From Novosphingobium sp. 18050 (GTDB taxonomy: Bacteria > Pseudomonadota > Alphaproteobacteria > Sphingomonadales > Sphingomonadaceae), in the NCBI RefSeq assembly GCF_902706195.1, contig NZ_CACSJO010000025.1:1-64000 (forward strand): 64,000 nt of DNA. The letters are read 5' to 3'. The translations under genes and the position numbers were made by a program. Each line of letters begins with the position of its first letter. The first letter of the stretch is position 1. The notes below the pieces were generated by a model. That model made no database searches. It was not told where the DNA came from and worked only from the letters and a program-made list of their open reading frames with translations. Below are positions 42,706-50,076 of this stretch, piece by piece.

Positions 42706-43953
42706 ATGATCGCCGCAGACCTCCAACCCGGCGGCACACGCGCCGTCGCCCGCTGCGATGCGCTGGGCGCCCCGCCCTATTCCGACATGGAAGGCGGATT
42801 GTTTCGCGGCTACCTGACGCCCGCCTACGCAGCCTCGCAGGAGGCGCTGGCCGGTTGGATGGAAGCCGCTGGCATGACCGTGCGCCGGGATGCCGCCGCC
42901 AACCTCATTGGCCGGTATGAAGGCCGCCTTGCCGATGCCCCGGCGCTGGTGATCGGCAGCCATCTCGATTCGGTGCGAGATGCGGGCTGCTACGACGGGC
43001 CGCTCGGCGTGATGCTGGGAATCGAGGCGGTCGCCGCGCTCCACCAGCAGGGCCGAAGGATGCCGTTCCCGATCGAGGTCTATGCGTTCGGCGATGAGGA
43101 AGGCTCGCGCTTTCCTGCCGCGATGCTGACCACGCGCGCGGTTGCCGGAACGCTGGACCCCGCCGCGCTGGACGTGGCGGACGCCGAGGGCATCACCCTC
43201 GCGCAGGCATTGCCTTGCGTGGCGGACTATCTCGATGCCCGGCGCGATCCCGCCGCCACGCTGGCCTACCTCGAAGCGCATATCGAACAGGGCCCGGTGC
43301 TGGAGGCGGATGGTCTCGCAGTCGGCACCGTCACCGGCATCGCCGCGCAGCTGCGGTACGCCGTCACCGTCAAGGGCATGGCGGGCCACGCCGGCACCAC
43401 CGCGATGCGCCTGCGCCGCGATCCGCTTGCCGGGGCGGCGGCGATGATACTTGCCGTTGAGCAGCTTGCGCGGGGTGACAACTCGGACGTTGTCGCCACG
43501 GTCGGCACGATCGAGGCGCTGCCCGGCGCAGCCAATGTCATTCCGGGCGAAGTCCACTTCACCATCGACGTGCGATCAGGGTCGGAAAACCGGCGCAATG
43601 CCGTGGCCGAGGCGATCCTTGCCCGCCTGCGCGAAATTGCCACGGCGCGCGCGCTGGAGCTAGACACCGCGCTTGTCCACGACCTTGCCGCCAGCCCCTG
43701 CGCGCCCGCGCTCATGGATATCATGGACGAGGCGCTCGTCGCTGCCGGGCAGCCGGTGCGCCGCCTCGTTTCGGGCGCCGGGCACGATGCCATGGTGATG
43801 GCGTCGCTGTGCCCCACCGCCATGCTGTTCATCCGCTGCACGGGCGGCATCAGCCACAACCCCGCCGAACATGTCGAGCCTGCCGATGTCGAAATCGCGC
43901 TTCAGGTCATGCTCGGCTTCATAGATCGCCTTGGAGATTCCTTTGCCGCCTGA
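42706..43953 (+). CDS. hpxK: Allantoate amidohydrolase (M20 family)
   Basis: A 415-residue zinc/manganese hydrolase converting allantoate to ureidoglycine, ammonia and CO2. Metal ligands and base are visible in IGSHLDSVRDAGCYDGPLG (His, Asp), FGDEEGSRF (Glu-Glu), LEAHIEQGP (His) and CTGGISHNPAEHV (His). MAGHAGTTAMRLRRDP is the dimer-domain lid motif shared with N-carbamoyl-amino-acid hydrolases. Context (allantoinase and a ureidoglycine aminotransferase directly downstream) picks allantoate over other ureido acids. It is the first of ten overlapping genes. Confidence 0.88.
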   Translation: MIAADLQPGGTRAVARCDALGAPPYSDMEGGLFRGYLTPAYAASQEALAGWMEAAGMTVRRDAAANLIGRYEGRLADAPALVIGSHLDSVRDAGCYDGPLGVMLGIEAVAALHQQGRRMPFPIEVYAFGDEEGSRFPAAMLTTRAVAGTLDPAALDVADAEGITLAQALPCVADYLDARRDPAATLAYLEAHIEQGPVLEADGLAVGTVTGIAAQLRYAVTVKGMAGHAGTTAMRLRRDPLAGAAAMILAVEQLARGDNSDVVATVGTIEALPGAANVIPGEVHFTIDVRSGSENRRNAVAEAILARLREIATARALELDTALVHDLAASPCAPALMDIMDEALVAAGQPVRRLVSGAGHDAMVMASLCPTAMLFIRCTGGISHNPAEHVEPADVEIALQVMLGFIDRLGDSFAA

Positions 43954-45199
43954 ACTGGACCCCCTCGCACTCGGCCAGATGCTGTTTGGCGAGATCGACC
44001 CGCCCCAGCGCCTGCTGATGGGCCCCGGCCCGATCAACGCCCACCCGCGCGTGCTGCGTGCGATGAGCGCAGACCTGCTGGGCCAGTTCGATCCCGAGAT
44101 GACCGGGTTCATGAACCAGGTCATGGCGCTGTACCGCCCGATCTTCGGCACCCAGAACAAGTGGACCATGCTGGTCGACGGCACTGCCCGCGCCGGGATC
44201 GAGGCGGCGCTGGTCAGCCTCGTTTCGCCCGGAGACGTGGTGCTGGTGGTAAACTTCGGCCGCTTCGGCCTGCTCCTCACCGAGATACTCCAGCGCATCG
44301 GCGCGGTGATCGAGACGGTCGAGGCCCCCTGGGGCGAAGTGGTGCCGCTGGACCGGATCGAGGCCGCCATTGCCCGCGCCCACCCCAAGATCGTCGCCGC
44401 CATCCACGGTGATACCTCGACGACCATGGCCCAGCCGCTGGAAGGCTTCGGCGCGCTGTGCCGGGCGGCGGGCGCGCTGTCCTACGTCGATGCGACCGCG
44501 ACCATCGGCGGCATGGAACTGGCCGCAGACCGCTGGGACGTGGACGTGGTGACGGGCGGTTTGCAGAAGTGCCTCGGCGGGCCTTCCGGTTCGGCACCGA
44601 TCACCATTTCGGACAGGGCAGCCGAGCATATCGGCAAGCGCCGTCACGTCGAGCAGGGCATCCGGGGCGCCGATACTATCGACGGGCAGGGGCCGCGCAT
44701 CCGCTCCAATTATTTCGACCTCGCCATGATCATGGATTACTGGTCGGACAAGCGGCTGAACCACCATACCGAGGCGACCTCGATGCTCTATGCCGCGCGT
44801 GAGTGCGCCCGCATCGTGCTGGGCGAGGGGCTTGAGGTGCGTTACGCCCGCCATGCCTCGGCGGGCCGGGCGATGACGGCGGGCCTGCGGGCGATGGGTC
44901 TTACCGTGTTCGGCGACGACCGTTACCGCATGACCAACGTGACCGGCGTCTACATCCCCGACGGCGTCGATGGCGAAGCGGTGCGCATGGCCATGCGAGA
45001 ACTGTTCGAGATCGAGATCGGCACGGCCTTCGGCCCGCTTCAGGGCAAGGTCTGGCGGCTGGGCGCGATGGGGTACAATGCGATGAAGCACAAAGTCCTG
45101 CTGACACTGGCGGCGCTGGAATCGTGCCTGCGGATGGAAGGCTTTGCGCTTCCTCTGGGCGAGGCGGTTCCTGCGGCGATGGAGGCCTGGGACGCATGA
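43943..45199 (+). CDS. pucG: (S)-Ureidoglycine--glyoxylate aminotransferase (PucG-like)
   Basis: A 418-residue class V PLP enzyme. LLMGPGPINAHPRVLRAM and DPEMTGFMNQVMALYRPIF are characteristic of alanine/ureidoglycine-glyoxylate aminotransferases; the Schiff-base Lys is in TGGLQKCLGGPSG, and VDATATIGGMEL holds the cofactor Asp. It would turn ureidoglycine plus glyoxylate into oxalurate and glycine. The start is TTG 43943, set by GGAG six bases upstream; it overlaps the previous gene by 11 bases. Next start overlaps as ATGA. Confidence 0.87.
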   Translation: MPPELDPLALGQMLFGEIDPPQRLLMGPGPINAHPRVLRAMSADLLGQFDPEMTGFMNQVMALYRPIFGTQNKWTMLVDGTARAGIEAALVSLVSPGDVVLVVNFGRFGLLLTEILQRIGAVIETVEAPWGEVVPLDRIEAAIARAHPKIVAAIHGDTSTTMAQPLEGFGALCRAAGALSYVDATATIGGMELAADRWDVDVVTGGLQKCLGGPSGSAPITISDRAAEHIGKRRHVEQGIRGADTIDGQGPRIRSNYFDLAMIMDYWSDKRLNHHTEATSMLYAARECARIVLGEGLEVRYARHASAGRAMTAGLRAMGLTVFGDDRYRMTNVTGVYIPDGVDGEAVRMAMRELFEIEIGTAFGPLQGKVWRLGAMGYNAMKHKVLLTLAALESCLRMEGFALPLGEAVPAAMEAWDA

Positions 45200-46089
45200 G
45201 CGCGCCCCGCGACCTCACCGGCTACGGCCAGACCGCGCCTGACGCGCAGTGGCCGGGCGGCGCGCGCGTGGCCGTGCAGTTCGTCATCAACTACGAGGAA
45301 GGCGCGGAAAACTCCGTCCTCAACGGCGACAAGGGCTCGGAGGCATTCCTGTCCGAGATGGTCGGCGCGGGCAGCCACCCGGACCGGGCGATGGCGATGG
45401 AGAGCCTCTACGAATACGGCAGCCGCGCTGGCTTCTGGCGCCTCCACCGCCTGTTCACCGAGCGCGGCCTTCCCGTGACGGTGTTCGGCGTGGCCAAGGC
45501 CATGGAGATGAACCCCGAAGCCGTCGCCGCGATGCAGGCCGCCGACTGGGAAATCGCCAGCCACGGCCTGCGCTGGATCGACTATCAGTACGTGGCCGAG
45601 GACGTGGAACGCGCCCACATCGCCGAGGCCATCGCGCTCCACAAAAAGCTCACCGGCCAGCGCCCGCTTGGCTGGTATCAGGGCCGCACCTCTCCCAACA
45701 CCGCGCGGCTGGTGGCCGAGGAGGGCGGCTTCACCTACGATGCCGACAGCTACGCCGACGACCTGCCTTACTGGGACACCCGTTACGGGACACCGCAGCT
45801 GATCGTGCCTTACACGCTCGACGTGAACGACATGAAGATGGTCGCGCTCAACGGCTTCACCGAGGGCGAGCAGTTCTTCCGCCACATGCGCGATACCTTC
45901 GACCAGCTGCGCGAGGAGGGCGGACGGATGATGTCCATCGGCCTCCACGCCCGCATCGCCGGAAAACCGGGACGCGCGCGCTGGCTGGCGCGCTTCCTCG
46001 ACCATGTGATGGCCAGCGGTGATGGCTGGGTGGCGCGCCGCATCGACATCGCCCGCCACTGGCAGGAAGTGCACCCCTATGCGGATTAA
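45196..46089 (+). CDS. puuE: Allantoinase, polysaccharide-deacetylase fold (PuuE)
   Basis: A 297-residue protein of the PuuE family: VAVQFVINYEEGAENSVLNG, EYGSRAGFWRLHRLFTERG, WEIASHGLRWIDYQ, HKKLTGQRPLGWYQGRTSP and YDADSYADDLPYW are signature stretches. Known: PuuE hydrolyses allantoin to allantoate and is unrelated to the metal-dependent AllB. It starts in a four-base overlap with pucG and ends with an 11-base overlap with hpxZ. Confidence 0.92.
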   Translation: MSAPRDLTGYGQTAPDAQWPGGARVAVQFVINYEEGAENSVLNGDKGSEAFLSEMVGAGSHPDRAMAMESLYEYGSRAGFWRLHRLFTERGLPVTVFGVAKAMEMNPEAVAAMQAADWEIASHGLRWIDYQYVAEDVERAHIAEAIALHKKLTGQRPLGWYQGRTSPNTARLVAEEGGFTYDADSYADDLPYWDTRYGTPQLIVPYTLDVNDMKMVALNGFTEGEQFFRHMRDTFDQLREEGGRMMSIGLHARIAGKPGRARWLARFLDHVMASGDGWVARRIDIARHWQEVHPYAD

Positions 46090-46459
46090 CGACCCGGTCC
46101 TGCTCGCCGAAGTGACCCATGCGTTCCATTCCTATGAACTCGCCCTGATGGCGGACGACGGGGCCGCGATGGACGCATTGTTCCACGATGCGCCCACCAC
46201 CAACCGCTACGGCGTGGGTGAAGTGCTTTATGGCATCGAGGAAATCCGCGAATTTCGTAGAGGGCGCGGCGGCTCTCCCCAGCGGAGGCTCGGGCGCGTG
46301 GCGATTACCGTTTACGGGGACAGCTTCGCCACCGCTGATGCCGAATTCTTCCGCGAAGGTTCGCAGCAGCGCGGCCGCCAGACGCAATCCTGGGTGAAGT
46401 TCGCGGGCGGCTGGAAAGTCGTCTCCGCCCATGTCAGCCTTGAGGGGACAACCTCGTGA
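46079..46459 (+). CDS. hpxZ: HpxZ/AtzH-like protein (DUF3225, NTF2 fold)
   Basis: A 126-residue NTF2-fold protein: LLAEVTHAFHSYELALMADD, TNRYGVGEVLYGIEEIREFR, SWVKFAGGWKVVSAHVSLEG. This matches the oxalurate-catabolism protein HpxZ and its relative AtzH (a 1,3-dicarboxyurea deamidase in cyanurate breakdown). It probably acts after the amidohydrolase of 37114-38490 on an N-carboxylated intermediate. ATG 46079 lies inside the end of puuE. Confidence 0.82.
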   Translation: MRINDPVLLAEVTHAFHSYELALMADDGAAMDALFHDAPTTNRYGVGEVLYGIEEIREFRRGRGGSPQRRLGRVAITVYGDSFATADAEFFREGSQQRGRQTQSWVKFAGGWKVVSAHVSLEGTTS

Positions 46460-46896
46460 CCGCCCTGTTCGAACACAGCCCCTGGGTAGAGGAACGCGCC
46501 GATGCGCAGCCCTCCAGCGGCGACCGTCATGCAGACCTGATGGCCGTGATGTATGCGGCTAGCCCCGAGGAACAGCTGGCGCTGATCCGGGCCCACCCGG
46601 AACTTGCGGGGAAGGCGGCGATCGACAAGACGCTGACCGATGCCAGCAGCGCCGAACAGGCCAGCGCCGGCCTCGACCGTCTGACGCCGCAGGAATTCGA
46701 CCAGTTCCATGTCCTGAACGGGGCTTACCGGGACAAGTTCGGCTTTCCCTTCATCATCTGCGTGCGCCTGACCGACAAGGCTGGTATTCTCACCGCCATG
46801 GAACGCCGCCTCGGCAACGAGCGCGAGGCGGAAGTCGAGACGGCGCTCGGGCAGATCGGCGAGATCGTGCGCCTGCGTCTGGAAGACCTGAAATGA
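46456..46896 (+). CDS. uraD: OHCU decarboxylase (short N-terminus)
   Basis: A 146-residue decarboxylase converting 2-oxo-4-hydroxy-4-carboxy-5-ureidoimidazoline to (S)-allantoin. LIRAHPELAGK holds the catalytic His47, and YRDKFGFPFIICVR is the other family signature. GTG 46456 overlaps hpxZ as GTGA, and an in-frame stop 15 bases upstream rules out a longer form, so the first helix normally seen before EHSPW is missing. It overlaps the flavoprotein gene by four bases. Confidence 0.9.
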   Translation: MTALFEHSPWVEERADAQPSSGDRHADLMAVMYAASPEEQLALIRAHPELAGKAAIDKTLTDASSAEQASAGLDRLTPQEFDQFHVLNGAYRDKFGFPFIICVRLTDKAGILTAMERRLGNEREAEVETALGQIGEIVRLRLEDLK

Positions 46897-48317
46897 GCGA
46901 AACCATCGGCCTCCGCGCCCTCGAAGCGCAGCTTGCGCGCGACCTCGACCTCATCGGTTTCTATCGCCCTGAATGGGTGCGTCCACGCGCACCGGACGGT
47001 GAGGATGTCCTTGATGTCGCGGTGATCGGCGGCGGCCAGTGCGGTCTTTCCGCCGCCCTGGGCCTGCGCCGCGAAGGCGTCACCAACGTCGTGGTCTTCG
47101 ACGAGAACGAGCCGGGTTACGAAGGCCCCTGGGAAACTTATGCGCGCATGGTCACCTTGCGCACGCCCAAGCACCTCAACCCCATCGACTTCGGCGTGCC
47201 CTCGCTGACCTACCGTGCCTGGTGGGAAGCGCAGCACGGCGCCGCGGGCTGGGAAGCGGTCGACAAGATCGCGCGCGGCGACTGGATGGAATATTTGCGC
47301 TGGTATCGCCGCGTGCTGAAACTGCCGATCGAGAACGGCGCAAAGCTCGAACGGATCGAACCTATGCCGGGTAAGGGCCTGCACCGCCTGCATTTTGTTG
47401 GCGGCGCGGCGCGGTTGGCCCGCAAGGTCGTGCTGGCAACTGGCATCCAGGGCGGCGGCGAGTGGCACACTCCGGCGATGGTGCGTGACAACCTGCCCAA
47501 GTCGCTGTGGGCGCATACCAGCGAACCGATCGATTTCGCGCGGCTGCACGGCAAGCGCATCGGTATTCTCGGCGGCGGTGCTTCGGCGTTCGACAATGCC
47601 AATTACGCGCTGACCCAGGGCGTCGCGGCGGCGGAGGTGTTCATGCGCCGCAAGGAACTGCCACGCGTCAACCCGATCCGCTTCATGGAGCGCGTGGGCT
47701 TCACCGCCCGCTACCCGGCGCTGGACGATGCGACCAAGTATGCGGCGATGGACTGTTTCCTCGGCCACAACCAGCCGCCCACCAACGACACGTTCGCCCG
47801 TGCCGCCGCATGGCCGGGCTTCGCGCTGCATCTTGGCGCACCGTGGCTGGACGTGGCCGAGCATGAGGGCGGTGTGCGCGTAACCAGCCCGCACGGGTTC
47901 CATGATTACGACTTCGTGGTCGTATCCACCGGCCTCCTGAGCGATCCCGGCCTTCGCCCCGAACTTTCGGACGTTGCCGATCTCATCGTCCGCTGGGGCG
48001 ACCGGGTAACACCTGCCGGCAAGCGCAACGCCCTGATCGACGCGCACCCCTACCTCGGCGCGGCCTTCGAATTCCTCCCCCGCGAGGGCGTGGATGGCGT
48101 GGCCCTGCACGGTCTGTTCGCCTTCAACTACTCCGCGCTGGTCAGCCTTGGCCTTTCCGCCTCGGCGCTCTCGGGCCTGCACAACGCGCTGCCGCGCCTC
48201 ATCAAGGGGGTGGCCGACCAGCTTTTCCTCGACGACCGCGATGAACTCGTTGCCGACTTTCTGACCTATGATGAGCATGAGTTCCTCGAACAGTGGCCGA
48301 AGGAGACGGCGGCATGA
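46893..48317 (+). CDS. hpyO: FAD-dependent monooxygenase, probable urate hydroxylase (HpyO-like)
   Basis: A 474-residue flavoprotein with two Rossmann motifs: VAVIGGGQCGLSAALGLR (FAD, about 43-60) and IGILGGGASAFDNANYAL (NAD(P)H, about 223-240), i.e. class B-like, unlike HpxO, which has one. The locus has no uricase, PuuD or HpxO gene, and this gene lies between uraD and hiuH with four-base overlaps on both sides. HpyO of Xanthomonas is a described urate hydroxylase non-homologous to HpxO; I assign this to that family from fold and context. Substrate is therefore inferred. Confidence 0.75.
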   Translation: MSETIGLRALEAQLARDLDLIGFYRPEWVRPRAPDGEDVLDVAVIGGGQCGLSAALGLRREGVTNVVVFDENEPGYEGPWETYARMVTLRTPKHLNPIDFGVPSLTYRAWWEAQHGAAGWEAVDKIARGDWMEYLRWYRRVLKLPIENGAKLERIEPMPGKGLHRLHFVGGAARLARKVVLATGIQGGGEWHTPAMVRDNLPKSLWAHTSEPIDFARLHGKRIGILGGGASAFDNANYALTQGVAAAEVFMRRKELPRVNPIRFMERVGFTARYPALDDATKYAAMDCFLGHNQPPTNDTFARAAAWPGFALHLGAPWLDVAEHEGGVRVTSPHGFHDYDFVVVSTGLLSDPGLRPELSDVADLIVRWGDRVTPAGKRNALIDAHPYLGAAFEFLPREGVDGVALHGLFAFNYSALVSLGLSASALSGLHNALPRLIKGVADQLFLDDRDELVADFLTYDEHEFLEQWPKETAA

Positions 48318-48646
48318 GCACCTTGTCCACCCACGTCCTCGATACCGCGCACGGCAGTCCGGCAGCGGGCATCTCGCTGGTCCTCGAAACCGAGAGCGGA
48401 ACCGTGCTGTTCGAAGGCACGACCAATGCCGACGGACGCTGCCCGGGCGTGCCAGAACTGCCCACCGGCACATATCGCCTGACCTTCTCGGTCGCCGCCT
48501 ATTTCCGGGGCCGCGGCGTGCATCTGCCGGAGCCGCCGTTCCTCGACCGGGTTGCGATCGACTTCGGCATTGCAGATCCTGCCGGGCATTATCACGTACC
48601 GCTGCTGGTCTCCCCCTTCGGCTATTCGACCTACCGGGGGAGCTGA
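48314..48646 (+). CDS. hiuH: 5-Hydroxyisourate hydrolase (transthyretin-like)
   Basis: A 110-residue homotetrameric hydrolase opening 5-hydroxyisourate to OHCU. LSTHVLDTAHGSPAAG (catalytic His near the start) and the C-terminal HYHVPLLVSPFGYSTYRGS, ending in the canonical YRGS, are diagnostic. No periplasmic signal, so cytoplasmic. It overlaps the flavoprotein gene by four bases and the xdhA gene by one (TGATG). Confidence 0.96.
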   Translation: MSTLSTHVLDTAHGSPAAGISLVLETESGTVLFEGTTNADGRCPGVPELPTGTYRLTFSVAAYFRGRGVHLPEPPFLDRVAIDFGIADPAGHYHVPLLVSPFGYSTYRGS

Positions 48647-50076
48647 TGGCTGGGGTGCGTTTCCTCCTCGACGGCGAAGTGGTGGACCTGCCCGAGGTCG
48701 ATCCGACCGCGACGCTGCTCGACCATTTGCGCTACAAGATGCGCCGCACCGGCACCAAGGAAGGCTGCGCGGAAGGGGACTGCGGTGCCTGCACCGTGCT
48801 GGTAGGCTCGCTGGAGAATGAAAGCGTGGCATGGCGCGCGGTCAATTCGTGCATCCAGTTTCTGCCGATGGTGAACGGCAAGGCGCTGATGACGGTCGAG
48901 AGCATCAAGGCCGGGGATGGGGCGCTCTGCCCGCTGCAGGAGACGATGGCGGCGAACGGCAGTTCGCAGTGCGGGTTCTGCACGCCGGGCTTCGTGATGT
49001 CGCTCCACGGCCGGAGCATTGGCGCAAAGGGCTGCGACCTGCCCGTGGCCGACGTGATCGCGGGCAATTTGTGTCGCTGCACCGGCTACGGCCCGATCCT
49101 CGACGCGGGTGAGAACACGCCGCTGCAGGAACGCGGCGAAGCCGATCTGGCCGATAGCCTCAAGGCGCTGACGAGTAAGAGTGGCTCGGGCGAATGGCAG
49201 GGCCGCCTTTGGTTCGCCCCGCGCTCATCGGACGAACTTGCTGCGCTGCTGGCCGAGCATCCGGATGCCCGCCTGATCGCGGGCGCAACCGATGTGGGCC
49301 TGTGGGTGACCAAGGGGCTGCGCGAACTGGGCACTGTGATCTTCCTCGGCGACGTGGCCGATCTTGCGCAGATCGAGGAAACAGACGAGGCGCTAATCCT
49401 CGGCGCAGGCGTGCGCTATGCCGATGCCCACGCCGCCATGGCGCGCCTCCACCCGGACCTTGGCGAACTGGTGCGCCGTATCGGAGGGCTTCAGGTGCGC
49501 AATGCCGGCACCGTGGGCGGCAACATCGCCAACGGCTCGCCTATCGGCGACGGCCCGCCGGCGCTGATCGCGCTGGGGGCGCTGCTGACGCTGCGCAGCG
49601 TGGACGGTCGGCGCACGATGCCGTTGGAGGATTACTTCCTCTCCTATGGCAAACAGGACCGCCGCGCGGGCGAGTTCGTTGAATCCGTGCATATCCCTCG
49701 CCCCGGCGCCGATGCGGTGATCCATATTGCCAAGCTCTCGCGCCGTTTCGACAGCGATATCTCGGCGGTTTGCGGCGCCTTCATGCTGAATGTAACGGAT
49801 GGCGCGATCACCTCCGCCCGGGTTGCCTTCGGCGGCATGGCGGCCACCCCCAAGCGCGCCGCGACTTGCGAGGCCGCGCTCATCGGAAAACCCTTCGACG
49901 ATGCCACCGTCACCGCCGCCATCGAGGCGCTCAAGGCGGACTTCGAACCGTTAAGCGACGTGCGCGGTTCTTCGGCCTACCGCGCGGAGACTGCGGCCAA
50001 CCTCCTGCGCCGCCTGTGGCTGCGGCATCAGGGAATGGCGATTTCGGTGCTGGAAGTGGAGGCATTCGATGGCTGA
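48646..50076 (+). CDS. xdhA: Xanthine dehydrogenase small subunit (2Fe-2S and FAD)
   Basis: A 476-residue subunit fusing two [2Fe-2S] domains and an FAD domain, as in Rhodobacter XdhA. Cluster ligands: Cys41, 46, 49 and 69 (GCAEGDCGACT, NSCIQF), then Cys109, 112, 143 and 145 (SQCGFCTPG, NLCRCTGYGP). FAD binding: RLIAGATDVGLWVTKGL and GTVGGNIANGSPIGD. Electrons go from the Mo site to NAD+. Overlaps hiuH by one base and xdhB by eight. Confidence 0.95.
   Translation: MAGVRFLLDGEVVDLPEVDPTATLLDHLRYKMRRTGTKEGCAEGDCGACTVLVGSLENESVAWRAVNSCIQFLPMVNGKALMTVESIKAGDGALCPLQETMAANGSSQCGFCTPGFVMSLHGRSIGAKGCDLPVADVIAGNLCRCTGYGPILDAGENTPLQERGEADLADSLKALTSKSGSGEWQGRLWFAPRSSDELAALLAEHPDARLIAGATDVGLWVTKGLRELGTVIFLGDVADLAQIEETDEALILGAGVRYADAHAAMARLHPDLGELVRRIGGLQVRNAGTVGGNIANGSPIGDGPPALIALGALLTLRSVDGRRTMPLEDYFLSYGKQDRRAGEFVESVHIPRPGADAVIHIAKLSRRFDSDISAVCGAFMLNVTDGAITSARVAFGGMAATPKRAATCEAALIGKPFDDATVTAAIEALKADFEPLSDVRGSSAYRAETAANLLRRLWLRHQGMAISVLEVEAFDG

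Noticed and set aside
46725..48473. 582-codon open frame antisense to uraD and the flavoprotein gene
   Set aside because: Crosses several real gene boundaries and shows no family motif.
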